NCBI GenBank assembly: GCA_902789735.1
Contig: CADAOZ010000002.1
Location: 62,001 to 126,000, forward strand
Origin: an uncultured Lachnospiraceae bacterium
GTDB taxonomy: Bacteria; Bacillota; Clostridia; Lachnospirales; Lachnospiraceae
DNA length: 64,000 nucleotides
Direction of reading: 5' to 3'
In this document: positions 17,572 to 26,117 of the stretch, piece after piece
Layout: each line of letters begins with the position of its first letter
Numbering within the stretch: position 1 is the stretch's first letter
Made by a program: the position numbers and the translations under genes
Notes under the pieces: generated by a model
What the model was told of the DNA's origin: nothing
Databases searched by the model: none
Seen by the model: the letters and a program-made list of their open reading frames with translations, nothing else

Positions 17572-19206
17572 TCAGGACATATTCTGGCGTTCGACCAGTC
17601 TCTCGCTGCAGTAGATCTCCCGGATTTTGGGCTTGTCGATCTTGCCGGTGGCATTGCGGATGACCTTGTCAAAGAAGATCTTGCGGGGCCGCTTATAGCG
17701 GGGCAGGTCGATGCAGAAGCGGTTGACATCCTCTTCGGTCAGTTCCATCCCCTCCTTGACCTGAATCACGGCCGCCACGATTTCACCCAGACGCTCATGG
17801 GGATAACCAATGACCGCCACATCATGGATCTTGTCATTACGCATCAGGAAGTTCTCGATCTGGACCGGATAGAGGTTCTCACCGCCGGAGATGATAACGT
17901 CCTTCTTACGGTCGACCAGGAAGATGAAGCCGTCCTCATCCAGTCTGGCCATATCGCCGGTATGGAGCCAGCCGTCGATGATGGTCTCGGCGGTCGCTTC
18001 CGGATTCTTATAATACTCCAGCATGACGCCGGGGCCCTTGACACAGAGCTCACCGACTTCCCCATCCGCGACCGGCATATCCTGCTCATCCACGATCTTG
18101 GTCTTCCAGCCATAACCGGGAATGCCGATGGCGCCGACCTTGTGGACATTCTCCATGCCCAGATGGACACAGCCGGGACCGGTGGATTCAGACAGGCCGT
18201 AGTTGGTGTCATATTTATGATGCGGGAAGTACTTGAGCCAGCGGCGGATCAGGCTGGGCGGAATGGGCTGGGCACCGATATGCATCAGGCGCCACTGACT
18301 GAGCTTGTAATCCTCCATTTTGAGTTTTCCGGAATCCAGGGCCGCCAGAATATCCTGGGCCCAGGGCACCAGCAGCCAGACGATCGTACAGCCTTCATTA
18401 GAGACTGCACTGAAAATAGCTTCGGGAGAATTTCCCTTGAGCAGGACTGCCCGGCTGCCTGTGTACAGGGAGCCGAACCAGTGCATCTTGGCGCCCGTAT
18501 GATAGAGGGGCGGAATGCACAGGAAGGTATCCTTGCGGGTGGTTTCATGATGGATGGCCTCCATGCGGGCTGACTGCATCAGAGCTGTATGGTTATGCAG
18601 GATGGCCTTGGGGAAACCTGTCGTACCTGAGGAAAAATAAATAGCAGCCTCATCTTTGTCCTCGACCAGAATCCTGGGCGCAGTAGAAGATGCGTTGGAA
18701 GCCATACGATAGTAATCATCCGCATAGGAAGGACACTGGTCTCCTACGTAGAAAAGCAGGGTATTCTTCCGGATATGACTGATAATATTCTCGATCCGGC
18801 CGATAAATTCGGGGCCGTAGAAAAGAACATCCGAGTCAGAAGCGTCCAGGCAGTAACGGATCTCATCCGCGTCAAAACGGAAGTTCATGGGAACGGCAAT
18901 GGCGCCGGTCTTCATGATACCGAAATAAATGGGCAGCCATTCCAGACAGTTCATCAGCAGAATTGCGCACTTCTGTCCCTTGCGGATTCCCCGCTCAATC
19001 AGCATGTTTGCGACTCTGTTGGCCTTTTCATCAAAAACCGACCAGGTAATGGATCTCCTGTAAAAGGAAGTAGACGTGGGCTGGATCAGCTCATATTCCT
19101 TCCAGGTAACTCTCTGTTCCTCCCGGATTTCCGGATTGATCTCTACCAGGGCGATCTCTTCCCCGTAGAGCTTACTGTTTCTCTCCAGTAAATCTGTAAT
19201 CGGCAT
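17572..19206 (-). CDS. AMP-dependent acyl-CoA synthetase/ligase
   Basis: Adenylate-forming enzyme that activates a carboxylic acid with ATP and joins it to CoA. It has 544 residues. Core motifs are YFSSGTTGFPKA (A3, about residue 190), NYGLSESTGPG (A5), GWLHTGDMARLDEDGF (A7), LVDRKKDVIISGGENLYP (A8) and the A10 lysine in ATGKIDKPK. It is divergent from iorA with a strong promoter, so an aryl- or other organic acid substrate is plausible, but the sequence alone does not fix it. An 8-nt-spaced AAGGGGAAAAG-like Shine-Dalgarno lies before the ATG. Confidence 0.85.
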   Translation of the reverse strand: MPITDLLERNSKLYGEEIALVEINPEIREEQRVTWKEYELIQPTSTSFYRRSITWSVFDEKANRVANMLIERGIRKGQKCAILLMNCLEWLPIYFGIMKTGAIAVPMNFRFDADEIRYCLDASDSDVLFYGPEFIGRIENIISHIRKNTLLFYVGDQCPSYADDYYRMASNASSTAPRILVEDKDEAAIYFSSGTTGFPKAILHNHTALMQSARMEAIHHETTRKDTFLCIPPLYHTGAKMHWFGSLYTGSRAVLLKGNSPEAIFSAVSNEGCTIVWLLVPWAQDILAALDSGKLKMEDYKLSQWRLMHIGAQPIPPSLIRRWLKYFPHHKYDTNYGLSESTGPGCVHLGMENVHKVGAIGIPGYGWKTKIVDEQDMPVADGEVGELCVKGPGVMLEYYKNPEATAETIIDGWLHTGDMARLDEDGFIFLVDRKKDVIISGGENLYPVQIENFLMRNDKIHDVAVIGYPHERLGEIVAAVIQVKEGMELTEEDVNRFCIDLPRYKRPRKIFFDKVIRNATGKIDKPKIREIYCSERLVERQNMS

Positions 19207-19295
19207 TTCTTTTCCCCTTCCCTGTTATATATTTTGCGGAGGAACAGCCTTCTGATACAGGCTGTCTGTAATTTTGCAATTTAAACCGCTAAAGT

Positions 19296-19324
19296 AGCAT
19301 ACCCCTTTTAAGCAGGATTGTCAA
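19296..19324 (-). promoter_or_regulatory. Promoter of the acyl-CoA ligase gene
   Basis: Minus strand: consensus TTGACA (19319-19324), 17-bp spacer, TATGCT (19296-19301). The 5' leader then carries a stem ACAGCCT/AGGCTGT near 19245-19266. The promoter is back-to-back with that of iorA. Confidence 0.8.
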
Positions 19325-19348
19325 GGTATTGGCTGTCAGATAAATGAT

Positions 19349-19376
19349 TTGAAATCTTGGAATTATCTGTTATACT
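19349..19376 (+). promoter_or_regulatory. Promoter of iorA
   Basis: TTGAAA (19349-19354), 16-bp spacer, TATACT (19371-19376). About 30 bp before the iorA ATG. Because these boxes lie over the first codons of a longer open frame, they support the later start at 19406. Confidence 0.65.
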
Positions 19377-19405
19377 ACATGGATAGTAACGAGGAGGAAA
19401 TTTAT

Positions 19406-21157
19406 ATGACTAACACAAACAAACAGCTCTTGTTGGGCAACAAGGCTGTAGCCCGCGGTCTGTACGAAGCCGGCGTATGTTTTATATCCAGCTATCCCGG
19501 CACCCCCAGTACAGAAGTCACTGAAGAAGCAGTGAAGTACGATGACATCTATTGCGAATGGGCTCCCAATGAAAAGGTAGCCATGGAAGCGGCCTTCGGC
19601 GCCTGTCTGGCCGGCCGCCGTTCTTTCTGCGCGCAGAAACACGTAGGCCTCAATGTCGCGGCTGATCCCCTCTATACTATGTCCTATACCGGTGTGAACG
19701 CGGGTATGGTCATTTGCGTAGCGGATGATGCCGGCATGCATTCCTCTCAGAACGAGCAGGACAGCCGTCACCACGCCATTGCCGCCAAGGTTCCCATGCT
19801 GGAGCCTTCGGATTCCGCCGAAGCGCTGGAGTTTACCAAAACCGCTTACCAGATTTCAGAGCAGTTCGACACACCCGTCCTGCTGAAAATGTGCACCAGG
19901 GTCGCGCATTCCCAGTCGCTGGCCCCGATTGGAGAACGGACCGTACCGGACCGTCCCTATGAAAAGAATATCGGCAAGTACGTCATGATGCCCGGCAATG
20001 CCAAAAGGCGTCATCCCATCGTTGAGGAGCGGACCCGTCTGCTGACCGCCTATGCCGAGACCACCCCCCTGAACCGGGTCGAAATGGGCGGCACAGAGAT
20101 CGGTATTATTACCGCCTCCACCTCCTATCAGTATGTAAAAGAAGTCTTTGGCGATACTGTCAGCATCCTGAAGCTGGGTATGGCCAATCCCCTCCCCGTG
20201 GACCTGATCCGCAGTTTCGCGGCCAAAGTGGATAAACTGTACGTCGTGGAAGAACTGGATCCCATCATCGAGAATCATGTCCGCGCCCTGGGCATTCCGG
20301 TCACCGGCAAGGAGATCCTGCCCCTGGTCGATGAATTCTCCCAGAATCTGATCGCGGAAGCCTTCGGGCAGAAAAAGGAAAGCGCTTACTCCATTGCGGA
20401 CGCCATTCCGGCCCGTCCTCCGGTCATGTGCGCCGGCTGTCCCCACAGGGGCCTCTTCTATACACTGAAGAAGAATAAGTGCACTGTCCTGGGCGATATC
20501 GGCTGTTATACGCTGGGTGCCGTTCCTCCGCTGGGCGCCATTGAAATGACCCTCTGCATGGGCGCTTCCATCGGCGCGCTGCACGGCTTCAACAAGGTAC
20601 GCGGCAGCGAAAGCGAAGGAAAGACAGTCGCTGTCATCGGCGATTCCACCTTTATGCATTCCGGCATGACCGGCCTGGCCAATGTGGCCTATAACCAGTC
20701 CAACTCGACCATTATCATCGTAGACAACTCCATTACCGGCATGACCGGCCACCAGCAGAATCCCACCACCGGCTACAATATCAAAGGCGATCCGGCAGGG
20801 AAGATCGATCTGGAAGCCCTCTGCCGGGCCATGGGCTTTGAAAGGGTCTCTGTGGTAGATCCCTATGACCTGGAGGAATGTGACCGCGTCCTGAAACAGG
20901 AGCTGGCAGCTCCGGCGCCTTCCGTCATCATCTCCAGACGTCCCTGCGCCCTGCTCAAATATGTCAGGCACAACCCGCCGCTCCGGGTCAATACGGACAA
21001 GTGCGTGGGATGTAAATCCTGCATGCGTGTCGGCTGTCCCGCCATCTCCATCAGGAACGGCAAAGCGCACATCGACAACACCCTCTGCGTGGGATGTAAT
21101 GTCTGCAGCCAGCTGTGCCATTTCGGCGCGCTGGAAGACAGCGGAAAGGAGGCCTGA
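19406..21157 (+). CDS. iorA: Indolepyruvate:ferredoxin oxidoreductase alpha subunit
   Basis: Thiamine-diphosphate, iron-sulfur enzyme subunit that oxidises arylpyruvates (from Trp, Phe or Tyr) to aryl-acetyl-CoA, reducing ferredoxin in anaerobes. It has 583 residues from MTNTNKQLLLGNKAVARG. The N-terminal pyrimidine-binding part has SSYPGTPSTEVTEE, the ThDP part has GDIGCYTLGAVPPLGAIE and GDSTFMHSGMTGLANVAYNQ, and the C-terminus has two cysteine clusters, CVGCKSCMRVGCP and CVGCNVCSQLC, for 4Fe-4S centres. GAGGAGG lies ahead of the ATG. iorB follows after 2 bp. Confidence 0.95.
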   Translation: MTNTNKQLLLGNKAVARGLYEAGVCFISSYPGTPSTEVTEEAVKYDDIYCEWAPNEKVAMEAAFGACLAGRRSFCAQKHVGLNVAADPLYTMSYTGVNAGMVICVADDAGMHSSQNEQDSRHHAIAAKVPMLEPSDSAEALEFTKTAYQISEQFDTPVLLKMCTRVAHSQSLAPIGERTVPDRPYEKNIGKYVMMPGNAKRRHPIVEERTRLLTAYAETTPLNRVEMGGTEIGIITASTSYQYVKEVFGDTVSILKLGMANPLPVDLIRSFAAKVDKLYVVEELDPIIENHVRALGIPVTGKEILPLVDEFSQNLIAEAFGQKKESAYSIADAIPARPPVMCAGCPHRGLFYTLKKNKCTVLGDIGCYTLGAVPPLGAIEMTLCMGASIGALHGFNKVRGSESEGKTVAVIGDSTFMHSGMTGLANVAYNQSNSTIIIVDNSITGMTGHQQNPTTGYNIKGDPAGKIDLEALCRAMGFERVSVVDPYDLEECDRVLKQELAAPAPSVIISRRPCALLKYVRHNPPLRVNTDKCVGCKSCMRVGCPAISIRNGKAHIDNTLCVGCNVCSQLCHFGALEDSGKEA

Positions 21158-21159
21158 AT

Positions 21160-21732
21160 ATGGAGACAAAGAATATTATGATCGTCGGCGTCGGCGGACA
21201 GGGTTCTCTCCTGGCCAGCAAGCTGCTGGGCCACCTGCTCCTGTCCCAGGGCTATGATGTAAAAGTATCCGAGGTACACGGCATGTCCCAGCGGGGCGGC
21301 AGCGTTGTTACCTATGTCCGTTACGGTGACCAGGTCCATTCCCCCATCATTGACCGGGGCGAAGCGGATTTTATCGTATCCTTCGAGATCCTGGAGGCCG
21401 CCAGATGGCTCTCCTATCTCAAAAAGGACGGACAGATCGTGACCAACACCCAGATGATCGATCCTATGCCCGTCATTACCGGCGCGGCAGAGTATCCGCA
21501 GGATCTGGAAGCCAAGCTTAAGGCCAGCGGCGCCAGGGTAGATGCCCTGGACTGCCTGAAACTGGCGGAAGAAGCCGGATCCTCCAAGGCCGTCAATATC
21601 GTCCTGCTTGGCAGGCTCTCCCATTATTTCGACCTGCCTGAGGATGCATGGATGGCTTCCCTGGAAGCAAATGTACCTCCTAAATTCCTTGCAATGAACA
21701 AGAAGGCTTTTGCCCTCGGAAGGGATTACTGA
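21160..21732 (+). CDS. iorB: Indolepyruvate:ferredoxin oxidoreductase beta subunit
   Basis: Gamma-domain-type subunit that completes IorAB. It has 190 residues from METKNIMIVGVGGQGSLLAS, which is the conserved GVGGQG nucleotide/CoA-contact motif of 2-oxoacid oxidoreductase gamma domains, followed by EVHGMSQRGGSVVTYVRYG. The ATG lies 3 bp after the iorA stop, with AAGGAGG inside the end of iorA, so translation is coupled. Confidence 0.95.
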   Translation: METKNIMIVGVGGQGSLLASKLLGHLLLSQGYDVKVSEVHGMSQRGGSVVTYVRYGDQVHSPIIDRGEADFIVSFEILEAARWLSYLKKDGQIVTNTQMIDPMPVITGAAEYPQDLEAKLKASGARVDALDCLKLAEEAGSSKAVNIVLLGRLSHYFDLPEDAWMASLEANVPPKFLAMNKKAFALGRDY

Positions 21733-21778
21733 TCGTGAAGACACTATTAATTTATATATGAGGGAGGTAACATTAACT

Positions 21779-23080
21779 ATGGAAAAATATTTCCAGGAAT
21801 CCATTGAATGCGCGAGCCGTGACGAGATCATCGCCATTCAGAACGAGAAACTCGTAAAACAGGTACGGCATGTCTGGGACAACGTTCCCTACTACCGTAA
21901 AAAGATGGAAGCGAAGGGGGTCACACCCGATGATATCAAATCCATCGACGATCTGCACAAGCTGCCTTTTCTTTCCAAAAAGGATCTGCGGGAGGCCTAT
22001 CCCTATGGCCTGGTCGGCAAGCCCTTGAAGGACTGCGTGAGGATCCAGTCCACTTCCGGCACGACCGGCAAGCGTGTTGTCGCTTTCTATACCCAGCACG
22101 ATATTGATCTCTGGGAAGACTGCTGCGCCCGCGCCATCGTAGCGGCCGGCGGCAGCAAAGAGGATGTCTGCCAGATCTCCTATGGTTACGGCCTCTTCAC
22201 CGGCGGCCCCGGACTCAACGGCGGCTCCCACAAAGTCGGCTGCCTGACCGTCCCCACCAGTTCCGGCAACACAGACCGTCAGATCATGTTCATCCAGGAT
22301 CTGCAGGCTACGATCATCTGCTGTACTCCCAGCTACGCCGCTTTCCTGGGCGAGCGTATGAAGGAGATGGGATACGGTCCTGATGATATTCCCCTGAAGG
22401 CCGGTATCTTCGGCGCGGAAGCCTGGAGTGAGGAAATGCGCCAGGATATCCAGAAGACCATGGGCATCAAGGCCTATGATATCTACGGACTGACAGAGCT
22501 GTCCGGCCCCGGCGTGGCTTTTGAATGCTCCGCCCAGAAGGGCATGCATATCAACGAAGACCACTTCATCGCCGAGATCATCGATCCTGAGACGGAAGAA
22601 GTCCTTCCGGAAGGCAGCCAGGGTGAGCTGGTATTTACCGCCATCGACAAGGAAGCTTTCCCGATGATCCGCTACCGTACCAGAGATATCTGTAAGCTGA
22701 CCCGTGAGAAATGCTCCTGCGGCCGTACCCATGTCCGTATGGCCAAGCCTATGGGCCGCTCCGATGACATGCTGATCATCCGCGGCGTCAACGTATTCCC
22801 CAGCCAGATCGAGACTGTGCTGCTCAATCATGGCTATGCCGCCAACTACCAGATCATCGTTGACCGTAAGAACAATTCCGATACCCTGGATGTCCAGGTC
22901 GAGATGACCCCTGAAATGTTCACTGATAACGTCGGTGAGATCGCCGAGAACCAGAAGCAGCTCGTTGACGGCCTCAAGTCCATGCTGGGCATCAAGGCCA
23001 ATGTCACACTGGTCGCGCCCAAGTCCATCGCCCGCAGCGAAGGCAAGGCCGTCCGTGTCATCGACAAGAGAAAGATCTGA
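21779..23080 (+). CDS. paaK: Phenylacetate-CoA ligase
   Basis: AMP-forming ligase joining phenylacetate (or another arylacetate) to CoA. It has 433 residues. Motifs are STSGTTGKRVVAFYT (P-loop-like, about residue 90), AEAWSEEMR, YDIYGLTELSGPGVAFEC and RYRTRDIC, with DMLIIRGVNVFPSQIE near the C-terminus, all typical of PaaK. GGGAGG precedes the ATG by about 11 nt. It is cotranscribed with iorAB and the ACT gene, an association common in anaerobic Firmicutes. There it may work with IOR, either conserving CoA-ester energy or scavenging arylacetate (inference). Confidence 0.93.
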   Translation: MEKYFQESIECASRDEIIAIQNEKLVKQVRHVWDNVPYYRKKMEAKGVTPDDIKSIDDLHKLPFLSKKDLREAYPYGLVGKPLKDCVRIQSTSGTTGKRVVAFYTQHDIDLWEDCCARAIVAAGGSKEDVCQISYGYGLFTGGPGLNGGSHKVGCLTVPTSSGNTDRQIMFIQDLQATIICCTPSYAAFLGERMKEMGYGPDDIPLKAGIFGAEAWSEEMRQDIQKTMGIKAYDIYGLTELSGPGVAFECSAQKGMHINEDHFIAEIIDPETEEVLPEGSQGELVFTAIDKEAFPMIRYRTRDICKLTREKCSCGRTHVRMAKPMGRSDDMLIIRGVNVFPSQIETVLLNHGYAANYQIIVDRKNNSDTLDVQVEMTPEMFTDNVGEIAENQKQLVDGLKSMLGIKANVTLVAPKSIARSEGKAVRVIDKRKI

Positions 23081-23095
23081 GACGGGAGGAAAAAT

Positions 23096-23530
23096 ATGAG
23101 CATAAAGCAGATTTCCGTATTTCTTGAGAACAAGCCCGGTACCCTGAAGAAAATGACCGGCGTCCTGGCCGCCAAAAAGGTCGACATGCGCGCCCTGTCC
23201 CTGGCGGAGACCAAGGACTTCGGGATTGCCCGCATCATCGTGGATGACGTTTTTGAAGCAGTCAATATCCTGAAGGACGCGGACTTTATTGCCAAACTCA
23301 CCTCTGTCCTGGCTGTTAAGATCCCTGATGTCCCCGGCGGACTGGACCAGCTGCTCTCCATCTTCTCCGAAGCGGAGGTCAACATTGAGTATATGTACGC
23401 CTTCCTGGGCGGCAGCGATGTCAAGAGCGCTTATATGATCTTCCGTGTCGCCGATACCAAAGGCGCGGAAGCCCGCCTGACCAAGAAGGGCCTGCGTGTC
23501 CTGACACAGGAAGATATCGCCAATATCTGA
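23096..23530 (+). CDS. Tandem ACT-domain protein
   Basis: Small cytoplasmic protein of 144 residues built from two ACT domains (about 3-70 and 72-140), with IKQISVFLENKPGTLKKMTG and DVPGGLDQLLSIFSEAEVN as the two ligand-loop starts. ACT domains bind amino acids. It is 15 bp after paaK and the last gene of the iorAB-paaK unit, so a role as an aromatic amino acid sensor or activator is likely but not shown. No enzyme domain is present. Confidence 0.9.
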   Translation: MSIKQISVFLENKPGTLKKMTGVLAAKKVDMRALSLAETKDFGIARIIVDDVFEAVNILKDADFIAKLTSVLAVKIPDVPGGLDQLLSIFSEAEVNIEYMYAFLGGSDVKSAYMIFRVADTKGAEARLTKKGLRVLTQEDIANI

Positions 23531-23559
23531 TGACAGATATATTCCTGCAGTAAATAAGG

Positions 23560-23603
23560 ATCCCCCGGATCATCAGCGGATAAAACCGCCTGATCCGGGG
23601 GAT
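23560..23603 (+). terminator. Terminator of the iorAB-paaK-ACT operon
   Basis: A perfect 13-bp stem (23560-23572 with 23591-23603), further extended by an inner GCGG/CCGC, followed directly by T5. Confidence 0.9.
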
Positions 23604-23625
23604 TTTTCATGGACTGCGCCGCGTA

Positions 23626-23665
23626 AGAGAACCGCGTATGATCATCGGGTCATACGCGGTTCTCT
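23626..23665. terminator. Second hairpin between convergent iorAB operon and symporter
   Basis: A perfect 16-bp stem (23626-23641 with 23650-23665, loop 8). It has only short T-runs on either side (CTCTTTATG on plus, CTCTTAC on minus). It probably ends the symporter transcript coming from the right. Confidence 0.65.
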
Positions 23666-23731
23666 TTATGTTCTCGTCACTCCATAAGGGATTATCGTTT
23701 CGTAAAGCCGTATGCACGCAGGCCGGCTCTG

Positions 23732-25279
23732 TTACTGCTCGTCGTCACCCAGCATATGACTCCTGGTAACGATGACCTTCTGGTCGTAGCAGGCGAAGGC
23801 GTCGTCAACGACCTTCTTATTGGGCTTGGGCGTGAACAGGGACACGACCGGGACAATGACCAGGCCGGCGATCATGCAGAAAGCGCCCGCGTTGATCGGA
23901 GACTGCAGCAGGACCGGAAAGCTGGGCCTTACAAGCATGTTGGCCAGCATGACGACCGTCGAAAACAGGAAACTGCACCAGCAGCTGATCTTGGTCGCGC
24001 CTTTCCAGTAGAGACCATAGAGGAACGGAGCCAGGAAAGCGCCGGCCAGCGCGCCCCATGAAACACCCATCAGCTGAGCGATAAAGGTAACGTTGGACTT
24101 GTACTGGATAATGGCGATGACCACGGAAAGGGCAACGAATACGACGATCAGGCATCGCATAATAAATACCTGTTTCTTCTCATCCATCTCCCTGATGATA
24201 TAGCCCTTGAGCAGGTCCAGTGTCAGCGTAGAGCTGGAGGTCAGGACCAGCGAAGACAGGGTGGACATGGAAGCGGAAAGGACCAGGATGACCACAATGG
24301 CGATCAGGATATCCGGCAGGCCGGACAGCATGGTCGGAATGACAGAGTCAAAGCCGTTGGCCGCGATGTCAATTTTGTCGGAAAAGAGTCTGCCGAAGCC
24401 GCCCAGGAAATAACAGCCGCCCGCTACTATCAGTGAAAAGAAGGTGGATATCACGGTACCTGTGGAGATGGATTTCTCACTCTTGATCGCATAGAACTTC
24501 TGGACCATCTGAGGAAGGCCCCATGTACCCAGGGATGTCAGGAGCACGACGCCCAGCAGATTAAGGGGATCGGGTCCAAGGAAAGAGGCAAACACACCGG
24601 GTGTGGTGGATACCGTCTCATCCGAGACTCTTGCCAGCCCGTCCAGGGCCGCCAGCAGGCCGCCCTGGCTCTTCAGGACCGCCAGAATGACCGCTGTAAT
24701 ACCGAATAACATAACAATACCCTGCACGAAATCATTGATCGCGGTGGCCATATAGCCGCCGGCAACGACATAAATACCGGTCAGGACCGCCATTACAATG
24801 ACACAGACTGTATAGTCAACACTGAACGCCATACCGAATAATCTGGAAAGGCCGTTATACAGGGAGGCTGTATAAGGAATCAGGAAAATAAAGGTAATGA
24901 CAGAGGCAGCGATCTTGAGGGATGAACTGCCGAATCTGGCCTCAAAGAACTGGGGCATGGTAGCGGAATCCAGATGCTGGGTCATGATGCGGGTTCTTCT
25001 GCCCAGAATGACCCAGGCCAGGAGAGATCCCAGGATGGTGTTGCCGATTCCTGCCCAGGTGGCCGCGATGCCGTATTTCCATCCGAACTGTCCCGCGTAG
25101 CCTACAAATACAACGGCGGAGAAATAGGATGTACCGTACGCGAAAGCTGTCAGCCAGGGACCGACAGAACGTCCGCCCAGGACAAAACCGTTTACATCTG
25201 TGGAATTCTTTCTGCAATAGAATCCGATCCCGATCATGACTGCGAAAAAGATGACCAGCATCAAAACCTTGATTACCAT
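23732..25279 (-). CDS. Sodium:solute symporter (SSF family), likely amino acid importer
   Basis: Na+-coupled membrane importer with 515 residues and about 13 helices. VNGFVLGGRSVGPWLTAFAY with GTSYFSAVVFVGYAG marks the SSF N-terminal sodium-site region. It is only distantly like the PutP-like protein at 12.7 kb. It is convergent with the iorAB operon and divergent from the TrpR-like yerC, and its promoter shares an unusual 29-bp element with that of yerC. The substrate is not defined by sequence; aromatic amino acids or a related acid would fit the neighbourhood. Confidence 0.87.
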   Translation of the reverse strand: MVIKVLMLVIFFAVMIGIGFYCRKNSTDVNGFVLGGRSVGPWLTAFAYGTSYFSAVVFVGYAGQFGWKYGIAATWAGIGNTILGSLLAWVILGRRTRIMTQHLDSATMPQFFEARFGSSSLKIAASVITFIFLIPYTASLYNGLSRLFGMAFSVDYTVCVIVMAVLTGIYVVAGGYMATAINDFVQGIVMLFGITAVILAVLKSQGGLLAALDGLARVSDETVSTTPGVFASFLGPDPLNLLGVVLLTSLGTWGLPQMVQKFYAIKSEKSISTGTVISTFFSLIVAGGCYFLGGFGRLFSDKIDIAANGFDSVIPTMLSGLPDILIAIVVILVLSASMSTLSSLVLTSSSTLTLDLLKGYIIREMDEKKQVFIMRCLIVVFVALSVVIAIIQYKSNVTFIAQLMGVSWGALAGAFLAPFLYGLYWKGATKISCWCSFLFSTVVMLANMLVRPSFPVLLQSPINAGAFCMIAGLVIVPVVSLFTPKPNKKVVDDAFACYDQKVIVTRSHMLGDDEQ

Positions 25280-25322
25280 AATAATATCCTCCCTGCGGTT
25301 AAATTTAGCGCGTTCATGCTTA

Positions 25323-25351
25323 AACGCTTTACAGTGTTAAATTATAAGAGA
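25323..25351. promoter_or_regulatory. Copy A of the element shared with the yerC promoter
   Basis: 29 bp beginning AACGCTTTACAGTGTTAAAT that match copy B (25561-25589) at 24 of 29 positions in the same orientation. It covers the -10 box and likely start site of the symporter promoter, a good position for repression. Confidence 0.6.
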
Positions 25352-25369
25352 TACTTTCAGGAAATTCAA
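25341..25369 (-). promoter_or_regulatory. Promoter of the symporter gene
   Basis: Minus strand: TTGAAT (25364-25369), 17-bp spacer, consensus TATAAT (25341-25346). About 60 bp ahead of the ATG. Confidence 0.8.
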
Positions 25370-25436
25370 GCATAAATTCTCATGATCAAAGAAAAATTTT
25401 TATGTCTCTTTTTTGCCTTGGTTTCCGTTCATATCC

Positions 25437-25469
25437 GCTGTTTCATTGGATTCAGGCATTTGAAACAGC
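25437..25469. repeat. Inverted repeat in the symporter-yerC intergenic region
   Basis: A 9-bp perfect inverted repeat, GCTGTTTCA/TGAAACAGC, with a 15-bp gap, midway between the divergent promoters. No T-run follows. The rest of the region 25380-25550 shows nothing else I can name. Confidence 0.4.
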
Positions 25470-25552
25470 CTAACCAGGCCGTGTTGCCGGAAAAAGAATC
25501 ATAAAAACCCTCTGTTTGTTCTCTGTATTCACATAAAAAAACCGTTCCCGCA

Positions 25553-25589
25553 TTGCGGTCAGCGCTTTAAAGTATTAAAATATAAAAGA
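25553..25589 (+). promoter_or_regulatory. Promoter of yerC containing copy B of the shared element
   Basis: TTGCGG (25553-25558), 17-bp spacer, TAAAAT (25576-25581). Copy B (25561-25589, beginning AGCGCTTTAAAGTATTAAAA) fills the spacer and -10 box. If YerC binds it, the gene would be autoregulated. Confidence 0.6.
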
Positions 25590-25694
25590 GCGCCTGCGGC
25601 CTGCCGGGTCCGGGGCGGTTCTGTGACATGGGGTAATAACAACGGTACCGGCAATGAACAGTGGAAGCCGGCCGGTCCTGCCTGGAGGGTGACT

Positions 25695-26015
25695 ATGAAA
25701 AGAAATATCAACAGGGGAACTGTCGAAAAGCTTTTTAAGGCTGTGCTGAGCCTTGAGAACATGGAGGAGTGTTATCTGTTCTTTGAAGATATCTGTACTA
25801 TCAATGAATTAAATTCCCTGGCCCAGCGTTTTGACGTCGGAACACGGCTGCTGGACGGCCAGACCTATCAGACGATCTCAGAAGCCACCTCCGCTTCCAC
25901 TGCCACGATCAGCCGCGTAGGACGCCTGCTGGGAGACGGCCGGGAAGGTATCGAGATGGCTGCGGCCCGCATTAAGGAACAGGAGAAGAAAGAAGCAGAT
26001 CATGATGACGCCTGA
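25695..26015 (+). CDS. yerC: TrpR-related protein, YerC/YecD family
   Basis: Small DNA-binding protein related to the Trp repressor, 106 residues from MKRNINRGTVEKLFKAVLSL. The helix-turn-helix is at about residues 60-85 (QTYQTISEATSASTATISRV, then GRLLGDGREG). The ATG at 25695 follows GGAGGG; the longer frame lacks a ribosome-binding site and is not used. It sits between two aromatic-metabolism-like loci. TrpR senses tryptophan, but the ligand of YerC-type proteins is not established. Confidence 0.88.
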   Translation: MKRNINRGTVEKLFKAVLSLENMEECYLFFEDICTINELNSLAQRFDVGTRLLDGQTYQTISEATSASTATISRVGRLLGDGREGIEMAAARIKEQEKKEADHDDA

Positions 26016-26052
26016 TCTTTCTCCCCCGCGGAAAACCGAAAACACGTATCAA

Positions 26053-26083
26053 AAAGGTGAGGCTCCCAAAGGGCCTCACCTTT
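26053..26083. terminator. Bidirectional terminator between yerC and the hydratase
   Basis: A perfect 11-bp stem, AAAGGTGAGGC/GCCTCACCTTT (26053-26063 with 26073-26083), with T-runs on both sides, between convergent genes. Confidence 0.9.
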
Positions 26084-26117
26084 CTTTATGGTCTGTTTCT
26101 GCCGGCAGGACAGCCGA

